NCBI GenBank assembly: GCA_029204225.1
Contig: CM055094.1
Location: 71,040,967-71,104,966, forward strand
DNA length: 64,000 bases
Origin: Diphasiastrum complanatum
Taxonomy: Eukaryota; Streptophyta; Lycopodiopsida; Lycopodiales; Lycopodiaceae
Direction: 5' to 3'
In this document: positions 10,767-29,690 of the stretch, piece by piece
How positions within the stretch are numbered: the stretch's first letter is position 1
Layout: each line of letters starts with the position of its first letter
The notes under the pieces: generated by a model
Seen by the model: only the letters and a program-made list of their open reading frames with translations
What the model was told of the DNA's origin: nothing
Database searches by the model: none
Program-made: the position numbers and the translations under genes

Positions 10767-12430
10767 CAACAACCATTTGCAATTAGCAGGGTTTTTCAGG
10801 GGGTAGTTAGCACCCCTAACAGAGAATGCTAACTATCCACAAAAATAAGTCAACATTGTCAATTAAGTTAAAGTTAATTCTAAAGGTACTTTTCACAATT
10901 TTGCATAGTTTACTCTCATGAAATTATTTTTTTTAAAAGCACTAACCAGAGTCTATACTTTTAGAAGGAAAGTATTTTGATCACTACAATGATACATGGC
11001 CATAATGAGTTGGAAGAAAGACTTTGTATAAGGTAAAGATAGGTCTATTGGATGCAAGATGAATGTACTAATTAAAAGGGTAAATTATCTCTTTGACTAT
11101 ATTTGGTCATGTGAACTACTCCAATGACAAGGTCAAACTTTGCTATAATGTTTGGCAAATTCATAATATCATCCTTGACGTTATCAGTTTTGATGTCGAG
11201 GAATTCCAAATCCAATATGGATTGACATCCACTCATGGTTGCTTTCTTTCTAGAGGCAACATAGGTCTAGGATTTTAAGAAACCATACATCGTCTATATA
11301 CTGAAACAGGTGTTTAAAGGAATGCACATTGTCTAATTCACCAAGTTTGGCTAATCATTTCATAGCAAGTTGAATACCAACTACACCATATAGGAGAGCA
11401 TCATAAACCCATTAATATCTCCCATACTTGTCTCCAATTTTTTTCACCTAGTCTAATTACACAATCATTTATCAAAAAGTTATTCCATTGGCATAGGTTT
11501 TCTATACCAATATTAAATTTAAACGGTCTTCAAAGTGCTTGCATTCCCATGACCAACTTAAGTCGTTATTTCAATATTTCCACTTATAGCAATATCACTG
11601 GACAACAAAAACTATTTTTGGTGAAAGAGATGAAATTCCTTGTCCAAAAAGGATAATATCCACATTTAGAATACTTTGGTATGTGGTTGCCTTATGGCCT
11701 ACTCTCTCCATATGGACAGGAGCTAGCATACCAAGAGTTTCAGTCAAATAAGTGGCTAACCTTGAGAAGTAGCAATTGTGTGCATTGGTAATTCATCTAA
11801 AAGTGCTCTTGTGAGCTATAAAAGTGCATAAGAGAAAAAGGTAGTACTTATTTCCCTAGTAAAAAGTCTAGCATTAGTTTAGTGAAATCATGCTTTAGTT
11901 TCTGTTGAGTTTTCAGCAAAAAATCTGATGACATTCGGATATAGGGCAAAATTTCGATTTTCTGATTTTTCCAAGGCTAATTTTTTGACTAGGTGCATAC
12001 ACATAAAACATGGATTATGACGTGACATATATATGATATGTAGTCCAAAGTCTTTCATTATTAGCTTCTTTCAAACAAGCATCAGATGAACAATGACCAT
12101 GTAGCCACTTGGTGTTTTTTAAGTATTTGATAGCAAAGGTGTTGCAAAATTGAGCATGTCTAGTTACAATCTCATTAACAATAGTTTGATAGGCAGTGTG
12201 GCTGGTTTAAACCATCCATCATATAATTCAGAGGCAATCTCATTAATTTTAGATAGTCAAATGGCAATGTGACTTACAAGATGCAGTTTCTCCAAAACGA
12301 TACATGAACACATACTTCTTTTCGTTATCTGAACAAGTTGCTCTCATCCTCACAAATCTTTCATTTTTATATTTTATCCTATTATAAAAGAGGTATATTA
12401 ATGTGTTGAATGAAAGATCAAGCTAAATTT

Positions 12431-12439
12431 GAGGAGGAA
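12431..12439 (+). other. polypurine tract of copia family C
   Basis: GAGGAGGAA lies immediately 5' of the LTR start TGTGAAGAATTG, so the LTR that follows is the 3' LTR of a plus-strand element whose body is gone. Confidence 0.7.
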
Positions 12440-13134
12440 TGTGAAGAATTGCCAAAAATTGGCAAATCTAGCTCAAAGACCATGTGGAACATTGTAAATA
12501 TTGTGTATAATTGGGTTCCACACATGTAAGGCCAAGATGCCACGTGACAACCCACTCCTAATATAGATCAGATCAAGTCAAGAGAGTTGGTCATGTCTAT
12601 TTGGTGGTCATCCCTACTTTATAGGACCTACACCTAAGTTTAAGGTGAAAATTTGTCCAACTAGCTACCTACCAAGCATAACTCTAGGATCTAGGCTAGG
12701 GTTTCATTTTAGGTCAAGGAGAGTGAGTTAACTTCCTTATTACATGCTGGAAATCCACCTAACTTCAAGAAGGAAGTCGAATTTGCTATGTATTCCCTCT
12801 CTCCATAGTGAGAAAAAAGAAAATTTTTGGAGCTTATTGGCAATCTCAAGCTAGTTCACTATGTCCATTGAGTTTTTGTGATCCAAATGAAACCAAATCA
12901 ATTTTTACTTGTTTCTCAAGTTGAAGGCCGTACTACAGCCTGTAGTACACACGTGTGGGCTCGGATTTCAATGTTTATCAATGCTTATGATTGTTAATGC
13001 TTGTTGTTTGTCAAATTGCCAATCTAGATCAACTTTTTTGTGTCTAGTTTTTTGATAGATTGTTAAGCGAGCATCCAATCACTCTTGTGGATCTTTTGTA
13101 GATCCATTTATGGTCCTAAAGTACAGTACTTTCA

Positions 13135-13136
<2 letters not shown>
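12440..13136 (+). repeat. 3' LTR of copia family C
   Basis: 697 bp, from TGTGAAGAATTG to AGTACTTTCACA, giving TGTGAA/TTCACA ends. Its reverse complement occurs at 44846-45547 (702 bp), where a primer binding site abuts the inner end. That confirms both boundaries and the orientation. Outside the 3' end is a (TC)n tract; a TCTCT target duplication would be invisible in it. Confidence 0.88.

Positions 13137-13168
<32 letters not shown>
13137..13168. repeat. (TC)16 microsatellite abutting the copia LTR
   Basis: Lies exactly between the LTR end and the inverted A-left repeat (CATTAGCTAGC). It is the A-family GA tract read in reverse. Confidence 0.95.
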
Positions 13169-13172
<4 letters not shown>

Positions 13173-14587
13173 GCTAGCATACATGCACAATAGGAGTCAT
13201 CCATACTAAGTGCTAAATATCACTCCTTAAACTTATGGAATCCCCATGCTCAATAATTCTCACCATTTTTCACAATTACCTAGAATCGAAGCAAAAAAAC
13301 ACAATTATAACGATTTAAAGAGCTATGAGCATTTGATAACAATTACCTCGAAGCAGAATAACACAAACATCTTTGAAGAGCTATGAGCATTTGATAACAA
13401 GGTCTGATATGCCAAGCTTCTAGAGAAAATCCAACATTTTCAAAGTAGGCATGTAGTACATTCAGATAATGTTTTGTATGGTCTACTGAATGTAAGGTCC
13501 TAGTGCTTCAGACCCTATTGATGTTGAGAGCTATCATAAAGTAGAACTTACTTTTCCTGCAACATTTTCATTTGAAAGCAATCATATCGGATTCTTCTTG
13601 AATAATAAGAAAGCAATTTGATTAGACATATCTGGCCTAGAAATATGATTATAGTTTAAAGAGGATGGATTGAAGTGGCTAACATCTTAGGCATCAATAC
13701 TTTTAGGCTAGAAGGGATTAGGAAAATTCTCACCATCTCTACCTTTTCCAAGAAAATATTTACAAGCTCATGTAGATCGGAGAACTTGAGTTTTTTTGTG
13801 GCTGGAACATCATTCTCAACATCTTCTACCCGTCCAAATAGGTCTCTATAAGCCTGTTTGTGTTCTTCTTGTACTACTACAGCTTTGTTGGATGTAGCTA
13901 GAAAAACATATGAATTTTCAGCACATTGTTAAGGAGATAAAAACAATTTGTTCGTATTGAAACAAACAACTAGAAATTTAGCTCAGATAAACATACATGA
14001 TTAGATTTTAGCAACTATTAATGACATCTTGCTTTCTACAAATCTTGAGATAAAAAGCACAATGCGTATCATCACTACCTTTAGTGATAAGGCATCACTT
14101 AAAGATTCGCTCTGATTGGAGCTCGGAATCAAAAGCTGTCTGCAGAAAATGAGAATCAGGAACATTTTTGGAAGCCACAGAACCATCAGAAATTATCTTT
14201 TGAAAACAAGGCAGAAGGAAATTTTGAATATTTGTCACCACGCATAATAACATGTATGTGCCTTGAAATCTCTTCTGCTGCAGGCTTATGAAGAATTGCA
14301 GCTTCTACAAAACTGGTAGAAGAAGTTCCCCGACTCATCCACCTAACTATCCTAAAAAAGTCTGTTTTACCATATTTCTCCCACTGCATTCACCAATGTA
14401 CACCAGGGAACTATAAAGTATCAGTTTTTTTTTCTCACATATGGGAGATTAAACGCAGGTTAAAATAAAAAGAGCCTTCTTCAAACATTTGGAGAGCAAT
14501 GCTCTTGATAGAGTGACCTATCTGTACAACTCACTATATATAATAAAGCTGACTTTAAATGCAGACGACAGATAGCGGTATTAATAC
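13169..14587 (-). pseudogene. AP2-like gene remnants, downstream exons, copy 2 (inverted A-left)
   Basis: On the minus strand this continues the AP2-like gene after the exon at 14588-14692. An exon beginning after TGCAG at 14383 codes GKTDFFRIVRWMSRGTSSTS and a segment ending LHKPAAEEISR. In length and pattern it resembles the linker between the two AP2 domains (FxxVxRRxSxGxxRGSS...LHK). A further exon-like piece after TTCTGCAG (near 14148) starts TAFDSELQSERIF, reminiscent of a second AP2 domain. The element continues to ATTAGCTAGC and the TC tract. Reading beyond these pieces is interrupted. The linker and R2 reading is inference. Confidence 0.5.
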
Positions 14588-14692
14588 CAACAAGATCAAA
14601 ATCTCTGTAATCAAACCATACCAGTGGCTTCTCAGACTCATAGTCTTCTAATGGCAGGTTGACCAAGCATGATTGCCGCTCTGTCATAATTC
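14588..14692 (-). pseudogene. AP2-like R1 domain, C-terminal exon, copy 2 (14-bp deletion)
   Basis: Bounded by an acceptor (TTTTGTCTCAG, minus strand) and a GT donor after GATCTTGTTG. It codes the end of an AP2 DNA-binding domain. The intact version of this exon at 50061-50179 reads NYDRAAIMLGHTEELNLPLE followed by DYESKKPLVWF, and the pattern ARxYDRAAIxxxG...LNxPLEDYE is typical of the APETALA2 subfamily. Here 14 bp are missing after ATGCTTGGTC, shifting the frame, so the exon is dead. It contains the unoccupied form of the E-II target site (TTGCC at 14673-14677 on the plus strand). Confidence 0.65.
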
Positions 14693-14814
14693 CTGAGACA
14701 AAATAATTGGAACACATTAGCGCACCAATGGAGTTATGAATGATCTTTAGGATGGTGTCATAAATCATTAAGTCACTGAGAACCAGTTAACCGCCGCCAC
14801 CACTTTATACAAAC

Positions 14815-14845
14815 CTGGCTGCTGCTATCTCACAACCATAGGCAC
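14815..14845 (-). pseudogene. 31-nt AP2-like mini-exon, copy 2
   Basis: Flanked by a CAG acceptor (TTGCTTTGCAG) and a GT donor (CAG|GTTTGT) on the minus strand. With one base from the previous exon it codes GAYGCEIAAAR, matching the central AP2-domain pattern GxYDxExAAARAYDxAA, and its phase joins the next exon in frame as AR-NYDRAAI. Short exons splitting the first AP2 domain are a known feature of this subfamily. The preceding exon end (CTTGAAG, 14872) carries a GT donor. Confidence 0.6.
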
Positions 14846-14872
14846 CTGCAAAGCAATATGGCGCTCATTACC

Positions 14873-15292
14873 TTCAAGAGTAAATCATTTCCGAGCATCC
14901 TCGAGGGCTTGTTTTTTAATGAGGTTGTATCAGTCCATAGTCCAGAAGACATTCGGGAGGCTATAGGCCCAGCACACATACCAGTTAGCACCTACAATAA
15001 TCTTAAGCTTTACAGTTCATTGTCACAAAAATCGTACCAAGGAATAGCTGTTTTGAGTTAGGGAATGCTCCAAAAGGTGCGTCGGCTTGTTTTATCCTGT
15101 TATTGGAAAACGGAAAACCATATAAACTGGTTGCATTTCAAACGTATGTAAGTAACTTTGTAGAGAAAATAAAACCGCTAGATCTTACGAATCCTGAATC
15201 AAATTTGCCTAGGTCATAGCTAGAGATCGCTTTCGTTCTAAGAGACATTAGGTGTAAATAGCTTTCCAAATATCATCGATTTCTCACATTAA
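14873..15292. other. presumed intron of the AP2-like relic
   Basis: Lies between the AP2 N-terminal piece and the exon end at 14872. AT-rich, with no uninterrupted reading frame that fits AP2 in splice phase. One minus-strand frame ending in FTLEG at 14872 is phase-compatible with the mini-exon but has stops upstream. Confidence 0.35.
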
Positions 15293-15409
15293 TCATTTTG
15301 CAAAGAATTCATGTAATCCAGCGGAACATATTTTCTTTCCATACCAGACTTCCCATCTTCCCGTTCGTTCTCTGTGATAAACACCTTTAAACTCACTCAT
15401 CCCTTCCAT
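15293..15409 (-). pseudogene. AP2-like R1 domain, N-terminal part, copy 2
   Basis: Minus-strand stretch opening with ATG at 15407-15409: MEGMSEFKGVYHRERTGRWE, then VWYGKK. YxGV(x)4RTGRWE...W is the beta-sheet start of an AP2 DNA-binding domain, as in (Q/K)YRGVTxxRRTGRWEAHIW. The frame ends at 15293-15295 after sequence unlike AP2, so the true exon end is unclear. AP2 proteins are nuclear transcription factors, and euAP2 members carry two such domains. Here it is a detached relic next to the hAT element. The assignment rests on pattern recognition only. Confidence 0.55.
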
Positions 15410-15760
15410 AGCTGCCGGTGATTTTCACGCCCACGTAACCGGCGAAATCGACGTAGAGGATTGCGATCGCCTGAGAATAATTTCTTTGCAGTTGAAACTT
15501 ACTGAAACTTATGATGAAGCAGCACGATTAGCTATGTGTGATATCAAGTATGAAAATCGGAGCTCGCGTGGAAGCAAACATATGAGAGAGAGACGAAGTG
15601 AGATAGAGAGAAACCGAGCAAGAGAGAGGACCCCCCGTAGACGCATACAATGCTATTATTTATGGTAGTAGCAAATGTGCTGCGGCATTGTTATTGTTAT
15701 ATGAGAAGAAAAAGAAGAGGAGCTATCAATTGCTGAATGCTTTTGTAAGCGAATATTGTG

Positions 15761-15948
15761 TGACTTATGTGAAGCAAACATGCCGCTCGTTGATCCTATT
15801 TAATGATAGTTGTGGGCCCGTGTGACATATGTGAAGCAAACACGCCGCTCGTTATTCCTAATTAATGATAGTTGTGTGCCCGTGAGACATATGTGAATCA
15901 AACACTCCGTTCGTTATTCCTATTTGATGATAGTTGTGGGCCCGTGTA
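15761..15948. repeat. 61-62 bp minisatellite, three units
   Basis: Three head-to-tail units beginning near 15761, 15822 and 15884, each with CATATGTGAA(G/T)CAAACA, a (C/T)CGCTCGTTATTCCTA-like stretch, AATGATAGTTGTG and GGCCCGTG. The third is slightly diverged. It lies between the hAT and AP2-like parts. Confidence 0.8.
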
Positions 15949-16355
15949 ATTACCACGAAAAACCTCATTTGCAAAACACCCTGGTTGAACCACAGTAAGT
16001 CAGAGCAATGCCGACAAGTTAATGGCTCGACTTATTGGCAATTCAAGGTCTGATTTTGCAGGAGGCCTATTCCACTTATAACCCCATGTAATGGCTCGAG
16101 GCCTATTCCAACGATTCGGGATTTGGGCAGCTAGTTGAAGGCAGCTGCTGGCAGCTGCGATCGTGGATGCATGCTGACATGAAGACGTCGGAATGGCTGG
16201 CCAGCATTAGCGGTATCAGGAGCTATGCCCGCTTAGAATCTACGTCCCGTATCGTGTATATCTGGACTCCAGATTCTGGAGTCTAGATAATTGCTTTTTC
16301 AATAATAGCCTGATCTGTTCCATAGGCCAGCTATGTGTAATAAACGCAGAAGATC

Positions 16356-17107
16356 GCGTACATGGCATTACGATTATAAGTGTGCGCTATCCCGTGTCGA
16401 TACGGTGTAGAATTGCAAGGTGGAGCGGAGGTGCACGATGCCTTCCCAGCCTTGGAGTTTGACGGTCAAGGCTGCCTGTCATGCATTTTTCTCATGACGG
16501 TTCTGATACGTGGGTGCCCGTCATGTGACGGTTTAATAAAACATTTGACTTTCAAGACCACAACATAGGGTGAAAATTTAGTAAAAGATTGGAGTTTCAA
16601 ATCTAAACACATATTGTACTGCTTCATATACTTAGCATTGGTCACAAGCTATGAAAAAAAAACATTAAGCCCGTGACAAAAAACATTCACACATAATAGC
16701 ATTCGCATGTTTCGTAACTACTATTTTTATTGTGAGATACCCTAAACCCTAACTATTGAGAACATCGTGCATTGATCATAGAAATTATAATAATATCTTC
16801 TTACAGAAAATGCATTGTGAACATAAACTCTCAAATTGATGACATAGTTTTCCACACGAGTCTAGGGTTTTGAAGGCACATTGAACTTTTATGTCGAAGT
16901 ATGTCGAAACATAAGAATAAAAAAACAAGCTTTACTACTTAAAGTACCACTCATGAAGAGACATAAATATCAAAGAGTTGTCTTAAAATGCTCAATTCAC
17001 AGTACGACACTACACTATCAAAGACATAAATATCGAAAAGTTGTTTTAAAAAGCTCAATTCACTACACTACACTACTTATACGCCTGTCTTTGCCTTCTT
17101 TCTATAT
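16356..17107 (-). repeat. hAT 3' flank, copy 2
   Basis: Inverted counterpart of 7270-7964, including the telobox (CCCTAAACCCTAA, about 16740-16753) and CCGTCA motifs near 16461-16520. It runs directly from the transposase stop. Beyond 16350 (AAGATC) it continues into sequence deleted from copy 1. Confidence 0.75.
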
Positions 17108-17747
17108 CTAGAACACTCGTTGCCACTCCACATCCATTAGCTTTGGTCCATTTAGGGAAACTCTCATCAATGAATCTAGAGTTTCTATAGCTAGTCGAGT
17201 CCTCCTTACATTCGCATTCTGTTTTGAAAAGCCTCTTTCACATTGCACTGTGCTAATAGGAATAACAAGTACAGCTTGCCAAAGTTTCATGATACTTGGA
17301 AAGCTATCTTGCCAATCTTTTGTTCTGCTAAATATCCCCCATGACTCTTTCATTGAGAAGCCTTCAGAATTGAGATATAAAGTATCAATAAATCCAAGTA
17401 ATTCTCGCTTGCATCCCTCACTATCAAAAACAGCTGCAGCACTATTCAAGTCAATTTCTGTTTTTGGTTGAAGGTGTTGAAGCAGCTTCTCAAGCCACCT
17501 TGTTGCATTCAAAAACAGCTGCAGCACTATTCAAGTCAATTCCTGTTTTTGGTTGAAGGTGTTGAAGCAGCTTCTCAAGCCACCTTGTTGCATTTGTTTC
17601 TCTCATGATATCATCTTGTGCATAATGGTGTGGACTAAATAGCTTGGCGGCATTAAAAACTGACAAGTCAGGAAATCTTAGATTAAGAGAATCAACCAAT
17701 CCTTGCACGTATTCTTTTGCAAGGTTTATGCATGCACTCATTTTCAC
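17108..17747 (-). pseudogene. hAT transposase C-terminal half with 85-bp tandem duplication
   Basis: On the minus strand, from KMSACINLAKEYVQGLVDSL through FPDLSVFNAAKLFSPHHY, ATRWLEKLLQHLQPKT, KDWQDSFPSIMKLWQAVLVI, the hallmark PISTVQCERGFSKQNANVRR and VRRTRLAIETLDSLMRVSL, to a stop after EWQRVF. This is the hAT dimerisation domain and the stretch before it, close to ZNF862-like transposases. An 85-bp tandem duplication (units at 17426-17510 and 17511-17592) duplicates the LEKLLQHLQPKT segment and shifts the frame. The N-terminal zinc finger and catalytic core are absent upstream (beyond 17747), so the copy is inactive. Confidence 0.85.
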
Positions 17748-18789
17748 TCATGATTCAAACAACAAGAAATCCATCAAATTCAAAGTTCAAGCACCTAAAA
17801 TTTGTTAGAATTTCCTTGGAAGATTCCTTGATTCCTTGGAATTGTTGTTCGACCTTCATTTGAATTCGAATTCAAATTCGACTTTAATTTAACAATTCAC
17901 ATGTGACCTTCATTCGACATTCGACATTTGAGACTCCAATTTGAACCTCATTCAAATCTCACGTGTGTCAACCAATATTGTCCAAAGTACTCTTATTTCA
18001 CTTTTTAGCAAAAACAGACCACAATCTCTCACACACTTCAAGATGTCTTTTTAATGGGGATCATGTATATATATCAATACACATTAACTGCAATCCAACC
18101 ATTGGACCTATATTATTCTTGGACAATAGGTTTTGTGTTATTTCAAGAGATAGAAGCCTAAAGTGCCATCTAAAACAAGCTATCTAGTCAAGCAGCCTTT
18201 CAATGCAACCATATCTACAAGCTTTCAAGCTGTAGACTCAAAACTCCTTAGAGTTTTATTTTTTTTATCTTTGTAGTTCGAAAAAAAAAACACATTCTTT
18301 AAACAATTTTCTTAGTGATTAGTCCTCAAACTTAGATCAAGAGCTTGATCTCTATCAGGCTCAGTTTTAATAATGCTAGAACATAGGTGATAATTGCATT
18401 TCAAAGCTAATTTTTTAGGTCAAGAATGCCAAATACTAGCACCATCAACAATTGGATACGATAGCGTATAGGTACCCCAAGCTATCCATAAGAATCATGA
18501 ATGGAAATTACCACTCTCAAAAACTGGCTCCAGTGGCATAGAAGAGAGAGCACTAAGAATATCACCACATGAAGTATTTTGGTAACCTTAATCATATTCA
18601 ACAACATCGTGCTCACAAGAACTGGTGAAATGAATGAGGAACTAACATAGAACAGAGAGGACATTGGCATATGTGCCAACCACAGCTAGGAACATGAATC
18701 TTCGATAAGTCAGAGAAGTGTCATATTTCCCTAACAAAAGTAGAGGGAAGAGAGTTTGACCCTAAGAAATGTGTGCCTCATCAGACAAG
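17748..18789. other. no gene recognised; contains a 20-bp perfect palindrome
   Basis: AT-rich, no supported coding frame. ATTTGAATTCGAATTCAAAT at 17858-17877 is a perfect 20-bp palindrome. Nearby TTCGAATTC/TTCGACATTCGAC phrases repeat loosely. Confidence 0.5.
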
Positions 18790-20970
<2,181 letters not shown>

Positions 20971-21539
20971 GGTTGTAAATCATACTAAATTGAAGATGTT
21001 GCAACTGTTCCTAAAAAGCTTACTCTTTTAAATCTGATGTTTTCAAATATACTAAGTTGTTCACAAACCCTTTACTTTAACGATAAGTTTGCTTACTTTT
21101 CATTGGATATGAATTTGATTCATGTTCAATATTGGTCCTTAAGCATTGATTCATGTTTAGTATTTGACACCTGCTACCTAGTTCATATACCTAGTGAAAA
21201 GGCCTAAATTCTTCTTTTCAAATACAAGACAAAGCAAATAAAGAGACCCCTTTTGCCAAACCAAGGTTTTCACAAAAGCATAACTTGTATAGTTGGTGTG
21301 ACAAGTAGATGCATACAATGAATAGGATTTGCACATTGATCAAATTTTTCAGCTGAGAATATGATAGATTGGGATATGCTTATGGTAGATGTGAATATGC
21401 TTATTAGCATAGAATGCCAAAAGATTGTCATAGAGCGTATTCAAGGATATCTCACTATAGGAAGATAAGGTTTTTGATTTGTTTTTTGACTAGGGAATGC
21501 TATGTAGATATCATGTTGCAATGTTTTTCATTCAACACA
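20971..21539. other. spacer between G and B; no gene recognised
   Basis: AT-rich. A short phrase (TTGGATATGAATTTGATTC, about 21104-21122) recurs inside B3 at about 25860. Nothing else is supported. Confidence 0.4.
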
Positions 21540-24450
<2,911 letters not shown>

Positions 24451-24454
24451 AGCA

Positions 24455-27526
<3,072 letters not shown>

Positions 27527-27535
27527 ACCAAAAAG

Positions 27536-27548
27536 TGGTATCGGAGCC
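27536..27548 (+). other. primer binding site, one base off the tRNA-iMet consensus
   Basis: TGGTATCGGAGCC, one mismatch from TGGTATCAGAGCC, placed just after the end of B3. In copia elements this is where initiator tRNA-Met primes minus-strand DNA. Confidence 0.65.
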
Positions 27549-29690
27549 TTCAAGTAAAAAATACTCCTTCAAGAACCCAACAAAGGCATGCTATAGAGGG
27601 GTTATTTTTGAAAAACACTAACTTGCCCTACAAGTTACTCATGTATGGTGGAGATATTTCTGTCTCTTATGGCTTTGATCTAATGGTGTTCATCATAGGT
27701 TATATGTTGCCTTTTAGGGTCATGATATGTTAAATATAGTAAGCCTAGTTTATTTTTGTCTAATATAAATTTCTAGTTTTAGCAATTTTTTTCACATTTG
27801 TTTATGTGCCTTGTTTATGACAAGTATAAATACCGAGTTGAGACAAATATCTTAATGGGGTCTATTTTGCCATGTAGTGGAACCCCTAGAAAAGTATGTG
27901 TCCATATATGTGATTTTTTCTCTCTTTGCATAATATATAGTTTTTGAAAGTTTCTTAGGTAGTGGTACACTATTTCCTTCTATCTATGTGATTTTGATGG
28001 TTGATAGCTTGTGAGATTTCTAGTGACAAATTGTAGGATTGATTTTCTACATGGTATCACTCTAAGTCTAAAACAGAGTCGGCCTCAATTTGTCAAATAT
28101 AGAAATGTAACAAATATGATCAAACTAGCTGAATCTTTCACAGTTCTGGCTATCAAAAACCAGTAATCGGATTTGGAATACCGATTCAAGCATACACATT
28201 GCCAAACTATGGACTGTTGGCAGAAGAAGATTCACAACAATAGAAATCATTCGTATTGACTGGAACTTATGACATAGCTTTTGGGAAAAGAGTCGTTGCT
28301 TTGCTGTTCAAATGTTGTTTTCAGAGCTATAAAGCCAATAATCATGTTGAGATAGGTTCCTGGAGGACTATCAAAGGTTTCCTCAGTTTCTAATCTAATC
28401 TTGCTCACTATTAAAAGGGAAAAGTATGCCATCTATAGAGAGAGAAATTGAGCCATTGTGGGCTCTTGGATCGCGTGTATCCATTAGATCTTGAGGGAAA
28501 TGATAAAACTTTAGGTGAAGGACCTAAAGGGAAAAGGGCCCTTCAACTTCATTAAAAAATTTCACTTTGAAAGAGGCTCTGAAGTTCAAATTCATTTCAA
28601 GGGGAGATTTTCTTGATGGTTCAATTTTTCTAAAAGCCCATAACTAAGTGGCCTTTGCTCCATTTAGGGTTGTTTGAAAGTTGATTTCCTCCAGATTAAG
28701 TTCATAAAAGAATTGTACTCTACAAGTATGACTTCTCACAAATAGAGTGATTGATGAATCATGGGAAGAAAATGGATTGGATGTCAAAGTGAACCATTTC
28801 AAGGGTGAGATAGTTAATGAAGTTGCATTGGAGTGTTTCCCTAAAATTGGGCCAATTTTGGAGAGTTAGGTCAAATCAAGTGGCGGAGGGCTTGAAACTT
28901 TTTTGGTCAGGCCTTAAAGTTGACTTGCAAGACTTCCAATCACACTCTGAGGCTTTTATTAAGATCCATTAATGTGTCAGAAGGGCAATTTTTTGGCAAA
29001 ATGCCAGGATTAGGATAATCTGTACTTGCAGAAGCCAACAAATTGGATGAGGTGTCCAATTATAGCATTGGAAGTTTAAAATAAGGAGCATTTTTATTGA
29101 TAAGGAGCTATGGGTGGTGAGTATCGATCCATGACTTTTATTAATTTTTTCTAGGAGCATGGAATCAAGTAACAATTTGCATAGTTAATAGGCCTAAAAA
29201 CAAAAAGTATAGCTAAAAGGAAGAATTGCACAATTGTTGAAGCTGCTAGGGAAATGTTAGCACACATGGAAATTGCGGACTTGGGTAGAAATACACTACC
29301 TTTTTATTGGAGGAGAGAGAATAGGCCCACCACTTACCCCCCAATACTCCAAGAGGGTAGGCCTTTCATTACTAGGGACACCTTCATTGCATTAACTCGT
29401 GGGTAGCATCTTTCAATCTCCCTCCCAAATCCCCCAAAAGTTAAATGTACTACCAAAAGGTACAATGAAAAATGGGTTCTTTTTTTGTACCACCAAACCA
29501 TGCTTTTTAGCCCTAATCACACAATAGATGAGGCATTTAGTAGTAAGAAGCCTAAGATGGATGGTTTGCATGTATTTGGATGCTGAGTTTATCCTCATGC
29601 TTGCTAGTTTTACAATATAACTTTGGTCTATTTCAAGAATTAACTCCTTTTTAAAAATTTATCTTTCCTTTAAAATCCTATATATGATAT
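27549..29690 (+). pseudogene. very degenerate copia interior with integrase remnants
   Basis: No long frame survives. Near 29200-29280 the plus strand reads IAKRKNCTIVEAAREML, the copia integrase block NGVAERKNRTIVEAARxML with the catalytic Glu region. Near 29545-29590 it reads KKPKMDGLHVFGC, the block after the core, with a stop inside. Together with the primer binding site upstream this marks one decayed copia element. RT is not found; gypsy sequence begins at about 29690. Confidence 0.6.
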
